From Riptortus pedestris (Eukaryota > Arthropoda > Insecta > Hemiptera > Alydidae), in the NCBI GenBank assembly GCA_019009955.1, contig CM032233.1, positions 85,029,001 through 85,093,000 on the forward strand: a DNA stretch of 64,000 nt, read 5' to 3'. How positions within the stretch are numbered: the first letter of the stretch is position 1; every line of letters begins with the position of its first letter. Of the stretch, positions 11,627 through 23,288 are shown one piece after another. The notes under the pieces are model-generated. The model saw only the letters and a program-made list of their open reading frames with translations, did not search any database and was not told the DNA's origin. Made by a program: the position numbers and the translations under genes.

Positions 11627-12292
11627 AAAGTCCGTCACGCAGGGGTTGCGTAAACTAAGCAGATTTCCCATGTGAAATTTTACAGTAGAGAAATCTGCAT
11701 ACTGGTAACACAATACCACCGTGATTAAATACAAACGGTAATGAGAAATCTTTCAGTTAATTAAAATAAATTCCCAATTGAAACGGCTTCTGAATTGTAA
11801 GAATAATTTATATTTCAATAACTCAAATTTGAGTAGTCCAAGAACTAAAGAAGGGGGGGGGCAGATGAACAGAAAGTATTTGCATAAATCTCACAAAGTA
11901 ACGAAGGTAAGGTAAGGTTAGAAACGACAGGTAAGGTTAGAAGTTGGGTCCACCTGAGCCGAGTGGTTACGAAAATGGCCGACCTAATCCGAACTATACC
12001 TGACCACAGACTTCATAAAAATACAAATATCTCAGTTAATATTCAAGATAGAGAATAAATGTATATAACAATATTTATAGTAAATTTAATTTGCAATAAG
12101 AATGGTTCTATACAATTTTCCAAATATATACAATATACAATATAGACAAATATATATATATATATATATAATTTTGAACGGACCTCATTTCTGTCATCTC
12201 CAGGGTAGGATCGATGGACATTTGAGGAAATTTTTCAAAACTCGCGTCATGAGTACGACCTCAATAACTGATTTTTAAGGGAAATCTGCTAA
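11627..12292 (+). mobile_element. F1 element, C/A mosaic
   Basis: Begins AAAGTCCGTCACGCAGGGGT and ends TTTTTAAGGGAAATCTGCT. The 5' part is C-type (ACACAATACCACCGTGATTA, poly-G at about 11854). It then switches to A-like sequence (GTGGTTACGAAAATGGCCGA) before the core. The pyrimidine tract and the following core segment are deleted, and the TA tract (about 12149-12170) comes directly after. Confidence 0.84.
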
Positions 12293-14144
12293 TTGGCCAG
12301 GGCGTGGAGATATGGTTTATTTATCAATTTCACTACCGTGTTTTGTAAACACGACCTACATGCTTAAGATAATATGGAAAGCCATAATTAGAAATAATTA
12401 TCACATTAGGAAAATAAAAAAAAATAATGTATTAGTGGGCCAATAAGAAGTTGGCGTTACGTAACCGTTCAAATTGAATAATAAGGGACTAATATATTAT
12501 GGACCTTCTGGACGGCTGGTAATTAGCGTTGGGGTAAAAACGTTTCCATGACAGGCCAGGAAAAAAAAAACACAAAGCAAACTTCGTTAAATTAAACCCT
12601 CATTTTCTACATTAAATAATTAAATATAACCCTCACCAGTATAATTTAAAAATATTATAAATAATTAATAACGTTTAAAACAGAATTTTCAGTGATCATA
12701 ATAAAATATTTTTTCAATGTATAACTAGAAAATATGGCTATGATATGTTATATCAATTAAGAAGAAGTATAGGCTACTAAACTGTGAGTCTATTATTTGA
12801 TTCTCTTTAACTACGTAATTTTCAAGTGTCCTGTAAGATTATAACTATATCATCATCACCTTGATAGTAGTTTGCGTTATGATCTCAAAATAGCCATTAA
12901 TAATAGTACAAGAAATTTTTCCGAACATTGACAGAAAATTTAAAACAATGTTGCAGGGTCCGTTAAACTGAAAAAAATGTTCCATTCAACAACTTTCGGT
13001 TATCATTAAGCCTACACATCGCAGTTCCCGTGACGAGTCAAATTTATGCAAACCCACTATAATGGAAAATTGTTTCAACTTCTTAGAGTTTCCCTTTGTT
13101 CTCTGTTTGCCACTAACTTGTGAAAAAAATTCATGATATCGAAGAAAGGGATTTATCCAAGACCAAAAGTATTGAAGAGCCTTCTCGCGGCTTATTTCCA
13201 AACAAGTCAGGCTAGCTACGTTTGTTAATGCATAACTTTAATATCTTGATTGATATTGAGTCTTAGGCAATTTTTGACTAAGCACGGAGCTTTATTAAGT
13301 GACGGAATAATATATAAAAAAGCCCAAGTTCCTGATTAGAAACCCTTCCTTTAGCACTGCATAAAGTAGGGTTTAAATTAAAAATAAATAAATGCGTATT
13401 CTGACAAATAATACGATACAATAGAAAATATTTATATTCAAAATATGACTTACTTTAATGTACTTGCAGACTAGCCCAGCTGACTTAGAGTCAGTTTGTG
13501 AGGACCTGGTCAAAGGATTCATCAATTTGATGTGTTAGAATTTTGTCTAACTGAATTAAAAAATTGTCAAATGGAATGGTATAAACAGCTTAAAAAATAT
13601 GCCACACTGCCAAGCATTAAATTTGCTTAAAACAGTTTACAGTTTGCCATTATCGATTAAGGAAAAACTAAAATTCCATTTGCTTTATTAGTTCACGACA
13701 ACTGGTGAGAAAAGATTGAAGTCACTGAGCTCTCTAATTGGAGGTTTCCCCCTCCAAATACACAATACGTCCTATATTTCAAAATTGATTACCACAGACA
13801 TCTCTGGTAGTGGATTTACAATCTGTTTAAAAAAATCAGAAAAGAACAAGAAGATTTTAAGTAATAAAACAGCAGCGGATTTAACGACAGAATGAAAATT
13901 GACATTTAAATAAATTAACAAAAACGTACTTTTGCTCCAAAATATGTTAGCTTTCTTCCACATTCCTTTTTCCAAGGACGACCTATCAGCAGTATAAAAA
14001 GGTTCCCCTTATGGAAAATCTGCTAAAAATATTGGTTTTGTGTTATGATTAATATTGTCAATGCTAATCCAGTAAACTATGCAATAGTAAAATTGTCTGG
14101 TTGTAAACTGTATCTGAAGTATACTTGGAGAGAGAAAAAGGAGA
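12293..14144. other. No gene recognised
   Basis: About 1.85 kb of AT-rich DNA without F1, SINE or LINE sequence that I can see. Short minus-strand frames at 12986-13201 and 13772-13975 show no motif or splice context. Confidence 0.5.
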
Positions 14145-14757
14145 GATTCGGTTGAATATGTCTGCGTTGGTTCTAATACAAACCTACGAGATGCTTTGAC
14201 ATCATTATAAAATGCCCTTGAATGTTTTAGAAAAAACATAGGTGATACTTGAGATACAGCAGTGTTGTTGGAAGTGAAGAATATTGTGAACTTGAGAAAA
14301 AGACGTCCAATTCTTCACAAGGTTTTTATTTCAGCGCTGTCAAAAGCCATTGTTTCCATCTTCAGAGTTGAGATTTTTCTGAACGTTCTGTCTCTAATTG
14401 TGTGGTATGTTGTTACTCCAACTGAAGCTAGCCACTGTTTCACAGCAGTGTTGTTGGAAGACAAGTTCAGTTGGAATATCAACATATCACACAATTAGAG
14501 ACAGCACTTTCAGAAAAATCTCAATTCTGAAGATGGAGACAATGGTCTTCAAAAGCGCTTAGCGCTGAAATAAAAAACTTGTGAAGAATTGAACGTCTTT
14601 TTCTCTCTTCAAGTTCACAATATTCTTCACTTCCAACAACACTGCTGTATCTCAAGTATCATCTATGTTTTTCTAAAACATTCAAGGGCATTTTATAATG
14701 ATGTCAAAGCATCTCGTAGGTTTGTATTAGAACCAACGCAGACTTATACAACCGATT
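14145..14757. repeat. Large fold-back (inverted) repeat, ~285-bp arms
   Basis: The left arm (14145-14426) and right arm (14466-14757) are inverse copies with few differences, separated by about 39 bases. Arms pair from ATTCGGTTGAATATGTCTGC (left) inward to TACTCCAACTGAA. The arms include CTGAAGATGGAGACAATGG and GCGCTGAAATAAAA. The motif CAGCAGTGTTGTTGGAAG occurs in the left arm (about 14259) and again in the spacer (about 14443). Both arms translate, on opposite strands, to the peptide SRAFYNDVKASRRF. That follows from the symmetry and is not evidence for a gene. It could be a fold-back transposon or a palindromic duplication. Confidence 0.88.
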
Positions 14758-15197
14758 CAGAAAATATTATAACGATTTGAAAATTAAGTATTTCTATTCC
14801 TCGTCAAGTTGTTAATGGCTTTAGCATCTTTATTTATTTTGCCATATTATTTTTATCAGTAAAAAATAAGGATTCCTCTTTTTACCTTGTTTCGTGTGTA
14901 CATTTGAATATCTCAACACAATTTTCAGTGTTTTACCTTAGAAGACATGGAACTCACCTGTAAAACAAAAATGGATTTTATCATTTATAGTTCTACTTAA
15001 GATAAAAAATATATTAAAAAAAATTGTGTAATTAAAATAATCGTTTAATGGAGTACTGTATATCTTTCGAAACAAGTAACATCATGGCAACAACTACAGG
15101 TTTATTACATTTGTCGGGTTTATACATTTTTCATGACGAGATCTGTTTATTGAAAAGTCAACTTTGATCATTTAATTGGCAATAGTTCAAAATAGAT

Positions 15198-15228
<31 letters not shown>

Positions 15229-15483
15229 ATGCGCGTGAGCTCATTCTGACTCTGATTTATGGACAGAAGTCATTCCCCAACATCCTTAGTCAACAAAAGA
15301 GAAGAGAAACTAGCTGGCCAAGGTATAATTGGCAAGCGGATGCGGTTTACATTCTGAGATCTGATTGATAAAACGGGAACAACATTCATTGCCGGAATAA
15401 GTAACGACATGGGAAACTACACGCCTTCACAAGGTCGATTAATTAAATAAATATTTAACACTTAGGTCATTACATGCTATGAC
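14758..15483. other. No gene recognised
   Basis: AT-rich sequence containing the GT microsatellite listed separately. No gene or interspersed repeat is seen. Confidence 0.5.
15202..15228. repeat. GT microsatellite
   Basis: Uninterrupted TG dinucleotides, about 13 units, followed by ATGCGCGTGAG. Confidence 0.95.
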
Positions 15484-16330
15484 TAGATAGATAGATAGAT
15501 AAAAATTCTGTATTTAAGTATAAACTTTTTACAGGGGGTCCGAATATTTACAAAAATAAGAAGAAAAATTAAAACACATAGCTAGGTACAATACTTCTCT
15601 AAAGTAATACATATAATATTGGTGATTGATAAAATAAATAATTTGGCTATAATTAGTATATCAATAAACAAAGAATTACATTATAGTAAAAATAGCTTAC
15701 TCAACATTGGGTGATCTTCAAATTTGATACATAATTAATCTTAATTCAATAGAAACAAAAATTAAAATAAAGAATAAAGAAATAGAAAGAAAGAAAAGAA
15801 AAGAAAAATAAACGAGAACATAAACTTTCATTAATCTGCTTATATTAAAGAAAAAAAAAAAAAAAAATAATAATAATATAATAAAATGAAATTATAATAA
15901 TAAGTAAATATAATAAATATATATGTATAGTAATAGACAAAATAAAGAGACAGTTCTTCTAAATCATCAATCAGTTCAGAAGGCACAATATTAATTATGA
16001 AAAATAAATAGATAAATAAAATATATAAATAATTATAATAATAAATGAAATATTTACAACTTGTGTTGGAAGTGATAAATCAATCAAACATTATGAAAGC
16101 TCGTACTTTAAGGGCATTAATAACAAATTTATAGGTATCAAAGGCCTTAGATTTGTCTTCTATTGTGAACAATTGCTTGAGCTGTGTATTTGGTGAATCA
16201 GTAGGATTAATATGTTTGGAGATGTACGCATTTCTGATGTGGCTATACATAGGGCAGCGGAAGAAGAAATGGCCACTATTAGTAGCTATAGTACTAAATT
16301 CATAGCTAGAATGTATTCCAAAAGTCTTAA
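15484..16330 (-). pseudogene. LINE 3' end: C-terminal ORF2 remnant plus 3' UTR
   Basis: On the minus strand from about 16330 the frame reads into GHFFFRCPMYSHIRNAYIS, then FDTYKFVINALKVRAFI, and stops at 16080. H-x4-C followed by P-x-Y and IR is typical of the cysteine/histidine tail of Jockey/I/RTE-like LINE proteins, where a helix rich in L, R and K closes the protein. The upstream Cys pair is not recognisable. After the stop comes about 590 bases of A/T-rich sequence ending in a tetranucleotide repeat (GATA on the plus strand, 15485-15501). That is a plausible LINE 3' UTR and tail. The element is 5' truncated and dead. Confidence 0.72.
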
Positions 16331-16652
16331 AAAAAAAAATGTATTATATTTGATCTCATTTAGATATATTAGCTAAGAACCATGTAACACAACTGGTGAC
16401 ATCGAAGGATACGTACTTGACTTAACGTTGAATAATAGGGAATATTATAATGAGGTGCAATCCATCTAATTTGACAATATTTTTCTTCTTTAAGCAAAAT
16501 GATTTCCCTAATCTATGCACGAATCCAAGAATTTCGATGACTTTTTGATAGGTTATAAATTTTTATTTAAATTTTTTAATTCATTCGTTAGTGAAATACT
16601 TTGTTCAGTATTCCACTATACAAACTTGATATTTTATTTTATTTTTCTCAAG

Positions 16653-16804
16653 GAAAAGATCTAAAGAGAATAGCTGAACAGCTGCAAACAACTAAAGATT
16701 CTGAATCATTTGGTACAATAATTTCTTCAATGGTGGAGGATGATTTTATGGTAAAGGATCAAGTGGAGCGATCTTGTTTGTTACAACAACAGGGAAGTTA
16801 CTAA
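16653..16804 (+). CDS. Possible terminal exon of an unidentified gene
   Basis: A pyrimidine-rich tract ending TTTTTCTCAAG (AG at 16651-16652) is followed by an open frame of about 50 residues. It begins GKDLKRIAEQLQTTKDSESF, continues to SSMVEDDFMVKDQVE and ends QQGSY-stop. An AATAAA signal sits 15 bases after the stop (16820-16825). The composition is that of a normal soluble, helical protein, unlike the hydrophobic chance frames elsewhere in the window. If the acceptor is right, the upstream exon supplies the first base of the first codon. I do not recognise the family and find no other exon. It could also be a processed-pseudogene or transposon fragment. Confidence 0.4.
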
Positions 16805-17734
16805 ATTCTTGGTTTAAAAAATAAATATTTTTTTAAATTATGTATTTCTTGTTTTATTTTCAAAATTTCCATAACTCAACAAATTATCTATTACATGCCT
16901 GTCATCTTCCTTACACCCCTAGAGAACTAACCTTCAATTAAGCTTCTCTACTATAATCTTGCGTCAAACAAAGAAAAGTAATACTCTATTCATTGCACGC
17001 TATGCTTGAGTATTGTGTATGTATAAAATAACCAACATATTTTTCTTTTCTGTGCTTTACAGAAATGATGGGTTACATTGATTACTCTTAGAATAGTACC
17101 TAATTTTGAAGGCATAAATGATAAGAAGTTGGGGGACAGGGGTATATTGTGTCGTGTAAACATTTGGGAGATATGCGTACATATTTAGCTACAGACATCA
17201 AGTATTTGCTGTTGTGATGATGGTTGTCCAGTTATGAGTTACACTGCCGATTGGACGATTGGTTGTCATTAATTTTTGCAACCTATAGCAATTACGTCTA
17301 CTTCAAAAACTCTTGATTTTATTTAACTAACTCTACTTCGTCAGAACTGAATGCCTCTGATATACACCATTGGAGTAACAAACACCTGAACCAGCACCCT
17401 CTGTCGAAAATATAGTTGGCTGAATAAAATTACAAGTTATTGCAGTAGAATCAGTTTTTCTTTTGTTTGAAGAAGGAAGCTTGTCACTCAAGTGTAGCGA
17501 GATCAATCTTCTTGCAATATTTATTCCATATACATTTGGGCTTTTTGGATTTCTATGTATCTCATACATTAATGGAATTACTTGCATTAATTCGTTTTGA
17601 ACTCTCCACTCGTCGAATTTTCACTATACTATAAAGTATCATGAAATTTCTTATGCCCAGCTAAAAAATTACACATTTCCTACATGAACCATTACTAAGG
17701 CCGATACAAGGAATTTTTATTTGTTATGTTTATT
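16805..17734. other. No gene firmly recognised
   Basis: Contains a minus-strand frame at 17333-17587 (84 codons) whose translation has protein-like composition (MYEIHRNPKSPNVYGINIAR) but no motif I can place. The rest is AT-rich. Confidence 0.4.
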
Positions 17735-17858
17735 ATTATTTACGTCCTCTTTATGGCACTATGGCTAATGGGGACGGGTTATCTACAGGTTACCTCTCTT
17801 TTCTATCAGGGTGGGCCCAAAGAGTTGATTTAATGAGTTCGTCACTAAATAAATGATA
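17735..17858 (-). mobile_element. tRNA-derived SINE, 5' truncated
   Basis: Minus-strand fragment with the body only: TAGTGACGAACTCATTAAAT, CCCACCCTGATAGAAAAG, GGTTATCTACAGGTTACC seen on the plus strand, and the tail GACGTAAATAATAATAAACA. The tRNA-like head is missing. Confidence 0.75.
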
Positions 17859-18742
17859 CAAGGACTTGAAAGTAAGATGTGGTTGTTTTCTGAAGTTATA
17901 TGCATGTCAATTCAGAGCTACAACTTTATCTAGACATGAATTTCAATAGAAACCCTACGTTAAGCAACCTTTGTACTTGGCTCAAGGATTTCTATTGTAG
18001 AACTGCCTGTCGGAGGAAGTTATCACCTCCAGTATATGCGATTCACAGGAGAGTGCTCGACTCATTTAATGTTGCAAGGCTGGTTGCGGCCTTATCAATC
18101 AGGAAGAGATACAATCGGCATTGAAACATTGGTCTATTTATCAACTTAATTAGGATAGTTAGAGTAGTAATGGCTATGTTAAGAAAGAAGGCCAGAATAG
18201 AATTATGTTTTATGGATGAAATTTTGCATCAAGATTTATTTATCATGAGTGGGAAAATCCCCCTTAAGGTAAATCTGATTCAAATAGCTGTGGCACACGA
18301 TATTACACAGTTAGAATTATAATTCTCCCACTTGAAATTTAAACATTGCAGTAACTCAAACACTAACTGTCCTTTTCTATGCCGAACAGGCCTACAATAT
18401 GTTTTCTGTTTAGCCATTATTTTTTACACTCATGAAGTAATAAGTAATTTGTGGTCCGAGTAACGCTATAATCTTGTGCAAGTGAACGGAAAAATAGTCA
18501 GTATTAATCAATGTCCTTTTTTTACATAAACATCCCAAATACATAACTATGTCAAACAGCAAATACTCCAACAACAACGCAAGAAGTCCAAAAACATTTT
18601 ATGGCTTAAAAATATATTATAAATAAATACAATTTACTATAATAATATTTCGATAAAACCTGTAGTTTCAAAGATATTGATAGACAGATCCAAGTTGATC
18701 GTCAGTCCTAATAGGATGGACTCTTACGACCTAATAAGAAAA
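17859..18742. other. No gene recognised
   Basis: A plus-strand frame at 17900-18124 (74 codons) has no identifiable domain. No repeats are recognised. Confidence 0.45.
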
Positions 18743-19617
18743 AATCCATTTGTGTAAACTAAGCAGATTTCCCTCCTGCTGATATAACACACATACGATA
18801 TCATGATAGATAAATATGTATACATCAACATTTATAGGTAATATAAAATGTACAATAACTTTTCCATCCGGCTTATAATAATAGAGATATATCAATTTTT
18901 TATTTTATTCAGAAGAAACCTTTATAATCTTTCTTGTTTTCTTTCTGCCACAATGTTCATAACGAAAGGAAATATATCCAGTAATATAACATTCATTTCA
19001 GGTTATGATTATTTCTTATCGAAGGTCAAAATCGTTTATACAAAAAAGGAGTTTCATTTATTTTAAAAATAAAGAAAGCTAAAGTTGATTTAAAATTATT
19101 GGGAGGTTGGCCCGATTTGGGCATGAAGTATCGCTGGATGATATTGGCTAGCTCTCCAGAGCGTAGGTTTGCTACTTGAACGGTATCTTTTGAAATAAAC
19201 TCTGAAAGGGACCTATTACTATACATTGTTGGTTCAAGCCTACCTACTTAGCGTGCAGCCTCGCTCTGTGGTACAGCTCTTCAGCAAACATATTACCTTT
19301 AATTTTATTTTTATTGTTCCAACAAAACCCATTTATTATAATAGCGTATCTGCATTATAACAATGATGTTTTAATGCTATAAAAATTATTTTTAAGGGAA
19401 CGTTCAATCAGTGCTACTTTTGGAAATATCTAACCCAAGTTTTTCTATTACGTGCTTCAAAAATATATAGAATACAAAAAAATACGACTTAAATTTAAGA
19501 AGTAAATATTCAATAAATTTTTAACGATCTTGATCTTTAGTTTTACATGAAACACATACATATCGAATACGACAAAAATTTCCACCGCTAGTGGTAACAG
19601 ACAAATACACACACACT

Positions 19618-19649
<32 letters not shown>

Positions 19650-19800
19650 CACACACACATATATATATACGTTATATATGTGTGTGTAAAATTTTGATCC
19701 GGCCTCATTTTCGTCATCCTGGACAATTTAGGAAAGTTTTCGAAAATCGCGTTATGAGTTCTACCTCAATACCTGATTTCCTTTGTGGGAAATCTGCTAA
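18743..19800 (+). mobile_element. F1 element, subfamily D, carrying an internal R3 repeat
   Basis: The 5' tip is decayed (GTGTAAACTAAGCAGATTTC at about 18754). It is followed by the D-type GCTGATATAACACACATACG and part of the core (CTTATAATAATAGAGATATA). Unrelated sequence, including R3 (19142-19523), interrupts it. F1 resumes with CGATCTTGATCTTTAGTTTT at about 19524, then a CA microsatellite (19603-19660), a short TA run, and the 3' end with palindrome TTTCCTTTGTGGGAAATCTG ending at 19800. Confidence 0.75.
19142..19523 (+). repeat. R3 repeat, copy 1
   Basis: Begins TTGGCTAGCTCTCCAGAGCG and ends near AAATATTCAATAAATTTTTA. It is a direct repeat of 20785-21226, with many substitutions and small gaps. 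Shared landmarks are CTCTGAAAGGGACCTATTAC, TACATTGTTGGTTCAAGCC and AACAAAACCCATTTATTATA. It lies inside an F1 copy. Confidence 0.8.
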
Positions 19801-20225
19801 AATATTCAAGCAAAAATGTATTTAAATCGGTGGATGGGAAAGTAAATAATGTTTAATGTGATGATCATACATTTTTTTTCGCTTTGTTCCACCCCCCCCC
19901 CCACGCCAGTCCACAATTCAAAGAGACAGAATTTGTATCTTATCTGTTTATTTTTAGTGAGTTCCTGATGGTTTCCACGACAAACTAAATACTCAACTGT
20001 TATTGTTCTTGTTTACTAATTTTTCCCTGTAGGAAAATAAATTATTGAGTTTGTAAATTATCTTTTACCAACCATGAGTACTGCCCTTTGATTGAAGAAA
20101 TTTAGCTCTGTTCAACTTTGTATGTCCCTTTGCTGCAGAAAATTTTGATAAATCGTTACCAAAATAAGGATTAAATAGAATAGGAACGGGTTAAGGTGTT
20201 TATTTTTGTGTGTGTGCGTGTGCGT

Positions 20226-20257
<32 letters not shown>

Positions 20258-20698
20258 GTGTGTGTGGAGAGAGAAAGAGAGATTTTTATCTGAATTAAGA
20301 TTGAATGAAGAAAACATGGCACATTTAATAAATTATTCATCACCGCTCCTCGTCGTATTTTCTAACTGTTAAGAGTATGAGTGCCCCTTCTTGGTCTAAG
20401 CTACACTCAGCTCTAACTATATGGGAATGGGATCCTGGGGAAGGTCAGGAGGAGGAAGGCTCTACACTCCTCTGGTTTCCAACTAACCAGAACCGTTGTC
20501 TCTATTCACTTCGCAAATAGCCTCCGTTTTTCTCAAACTCGTCTCGTTTACATAACAAAAGTAGGCCAGCAGTCTCCAGTTGCCTGGATTCACATGTAAA
20601 TTTGTTGGAGAGCTGAATAGGTTTTAATACCAGCCTCCGAACCTTCACTTATAACTTGATTTATTTTTTAGTGTAGCATATAAAGACTTCGGGCTTAT
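19801..20698. other. No gene recognised; poly-C and GT microsatellite
   Basis: Contains a C homopolymer at about 19892-19902 and a TG/CG-interrupted GT microsatellite at 20207-20266. From about 20340 to 20640 the GC content is above the local average (CTGGGGAAGGTCAGGAGGAG), but I see no frame worth calling. Confidence 0.5.
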
Positions 20699-20783
20699 TA
20701 GCAGATTTTCCTTACGGCAAATGAGCTATTGAGGTCGGAATCATGATGCGGTTTTCGAAAAATTTCCTCAAATGTCCTCAAAT
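20699..20783 (-). mobile_element. F1 3'-terminal fragment
   Basis: Only the last about 85 bases of F1 on the minus strand: the palindrome (TAGCAGATTTTCCTTACGGC on the plus strand) and the adjacent CGAAAACCGCATCATGATTC region. It is joined directly to R3 copy 2. Confidence 0.8.
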
Positions 20784-20784
20784 T

Positions 20785-21226
20785 GGCTAGTTCTCCAGAG
20801 CCTTGGTTTGCTATTTGAACGGCTATTTGATCTTTTGAACTAACCTCTGAAAGGGTCCCATTACCATACATTGTTGGCTCAAGCCAACCTACTTAGCGAG
20901 TAGGCCTCGCTCTGTGATATAGCTAGCTCTTCCTCAAACATATTAACATCAATTTTTTTTTATTTTTTTTTTATTTTACGCCCACTTTATAACTTCAATT
21001 TTATTTTTATTGTTCCAACGAAACCCATTTATTATACTAGCGTATCTCCTTCGTGATGTTTTAATACTTTGAAAATTATTTTTAAAGGAGCATCCAATCG
21101 TTGCTACTTCTGGATATAGATAACTCAAGTTTTTCTATTATGTGCTTTGGGTTCAAAAACATATAGAATACACAAAAAATTACGACTTAAATTTAAGGAG
21201 TCAATATTCAATACATTTTTAATACA
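20785..21226 (+). repeat. R3 repeat, copy 2
   Basis: Same sequence as 19142-19523 and the same strand, longer because of small insertions (a T-rich/SINE-like insert at about 20950-20997). Here R3 abuts the 3' end of an F1 fragment in the opposite orientation to the F1 around copy 1. This suggests R3 is a separate repeat. Confidence 0.8.
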
Positions 21227-21467
21227 AAAATTGAGAGACTTAATGGACTATTTATGAAAATACCTCGTAATTATTTTTTTACGCTGTAGAATGGCGATTT
21301 TTTACGCGATTAGGCGATTTTATTCCTAGAGAATGATGGTTATAGTTTCAATTTGAGTAGCATTTATGCTTTAATTTTCAAATTTGCACTTTCTGTTTCG
21401 AGGCATAATTTGAGTACTTCTTTTTAATTTTAAGGAAATTATTTATTATTTAATAAATATAAATACT

Positions 21468-21503
21468 CGCTTTAATCTGTGAAACATTATTATATGTATG
21501 TAT

Positions 21504-21560
<57 letters not shown>

Positions 21561-21579
21561 TGTTTCACAGATTAAAGCG
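21468..21579. repeat. TA microsatellite between perfect 19-bp inverted arms
   Basis: CGCTTTAATCTGTGAAACA at 21468-21486 and its exact inverse at 21561-21579 enclose a TATG/TA microsatellite (about 21491-21558). The single strand could fold into one long hairpin. Confidence 0.93.
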
Positions 21580-22969
21580 TATTTTGTTTTATTTCTAATA
21601 TTCATTAATTTTTTCAGAAATTTCAAAATTAGTTTTTGTAATAGTGCACCATGCTCAATTGATCTACAAGATTGTAAAAAGTAATGCATTGTTTATTAGA
21701 AGTTATTATGTTATAAGCCAAAAAAACACAAATAGGATATTATTTCATAAGATTATTATTATTTGTGGTTCTTAGACATAACGAATATCTATTGTATAAG
21801 GTAATATACTAATGTACATATCTGTGTTATTTTGGCTAAATTTACAATGTGGCTGATTTATAATGCATTAGTTGTTGACAGGGTAGTAAGTATAAGTATA
21901 AAATAAATAAATATAAATGAGTTTTCTTCAGTTTTCAGAATTCGTTTATTTTTTATATCGCCCTACAAGTTTCGAGGCTTACATTGCATCTTGCAAAAGT
22001 GCTTGTTGATACTAAGACTCAAGTAGAAATCCTCTCGACTTGTCATTAGCAAAGAATGTGTCTGGCCAATAAGTGTGAGGGTCTCTACTGCAAACATAGC
22101 TTTGACGAGCACTTCTGATATAAGAGGATTTGAACTGCTGAAGCTTCGAACCATGTAGGTTCTGAAATAAATGAATTAAAAAAAAAAAAAAAAACAAACA
22201 TTTGGTCGTCTCTGCCAGTAATCTTGCAGTTATGTACGAACATATTAAACATAATTATGTCACGCCATATCTGAATGCACCGGTACAACTTATTCCTGGT
22301 AAAATATTATTGGATGGCTCACCAATAGAGATTAAGCCAAGTAAAATTAAATCTAGTTAAAAATAAACACAACATACTAGCATATTGTGATATTATCAGT
22401 AGAAACTTTAGCGACTGAATACTTGGTCATACGCTTTGACGAGACTATTTCTAATTTGATTTTTTTTAGTTAACAGTTTTATTTTATTGAAATTTTTGGT
22501 TCATCAATAGAATTTTTAGTGAATGTTTTATGTTTAGAATATTTCGTTTGGTTGAAGAAAAATCCGATTTAATTAGTTCTTCTTGATAATAGGTATTTAT
22601 CAATTGGATTAGATGATCAATCCGCTCTTAGAGGCTGGAGGATCAACGACTGTTAATAGGTTAATTAAAAATATTTTAGTTTATGATAAGATAAAATAAA
22701 TCTCCCAAAATTGGCTCTTTTCTTTCCCTCTCTCTTCTAATCCACTATTAACTTGATCAAGTAAAAAATATTGTTGATGGAAAGTATAAAAAACTAAATT
22801 AACCTGCTTTCAAACAACTATTTATGTATTATTTAGGAGGATGTGTATTTATATTTTAAGGAATTTAGCATACGCATTAACATGAAGCCAAGATGCACAG
22901 ACAATAAAGCCTAGATTATTTGTTGTGATGCAATTTTATTTATTTATTCTAAATGTATTTATTTATTCT
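21580..22969. other. No gene recognised
   Basis: AT-rich DNA with no F1, SINE or LINE sequence that I can recognise. Overlapping minus-strand frames around 21963-22288 cross an A homopolymer (about 22176-22193) and look like chance. Confidence 0.5.
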
Positions 22970-23190
22970 CTAACTTCAATATTAACTGAGATATTTGCAT
23001 TTTCTACTTTCCAGACTTCAGTAAATTCCTACTCAGGCCACATAAGAAATACTCTGTTATATAATGAAACACTTTACGTGAACCTTAAATACCAAATATT
23101 GTTCTCTTTGAGCTTATACTTTTTAAATGCAAGGACGTGGCATACGAGGACAATCTGCTTAGTTAACGCAGCCCCTGAGTGACGGACTTT
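22970..23190 (-). mobile_element. F1 element, subfamily B, 5' portion only
   Basis: Minus-strand 5' end at 23190 (AAAAGTCCGTCACTCAGGGG), then AAGCAGATTGTCC, the B module (GAACAATATTTGGTATTTAA) and the start of the core. Everything 3' of the first core motif is missing. Confidence 0.82.
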
Positions 23191-23211
23191 TATCATTTAG
23201 AAATGGAGTAT

Positions 23212-23288
23212 ATATAGTGAAGTGAGATAGTTATGACAACAAGTGGGAAATCTGCTTAGTTTACGCAGCCCCTGCAGGACGGACTTTT
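23212..23288 (-). mobile_element. F1 element, subfamily D, 5' tip
   Basis: About 75 bases: AAAAGTCCGTCCTGCAGGGG, TAAACTAAGCAGATTTCCCA and a short D-type stretch. It follows another F1 5' tip in the same orientation. Confidence 0.78.

Noticed and set aside
14009..14780. Two similar peptides on opposite strands, suggesting a gene pair
   Set aside because: They result from the symmetry of the fold-back repeat; neither has start, splice or family evidence.
19457..19726. Cysteine/valine-rich small protein (toxin-like CVCVCV pattern)
   Set aside because: It is the translation of the CA microsatellite at 19603-19660.
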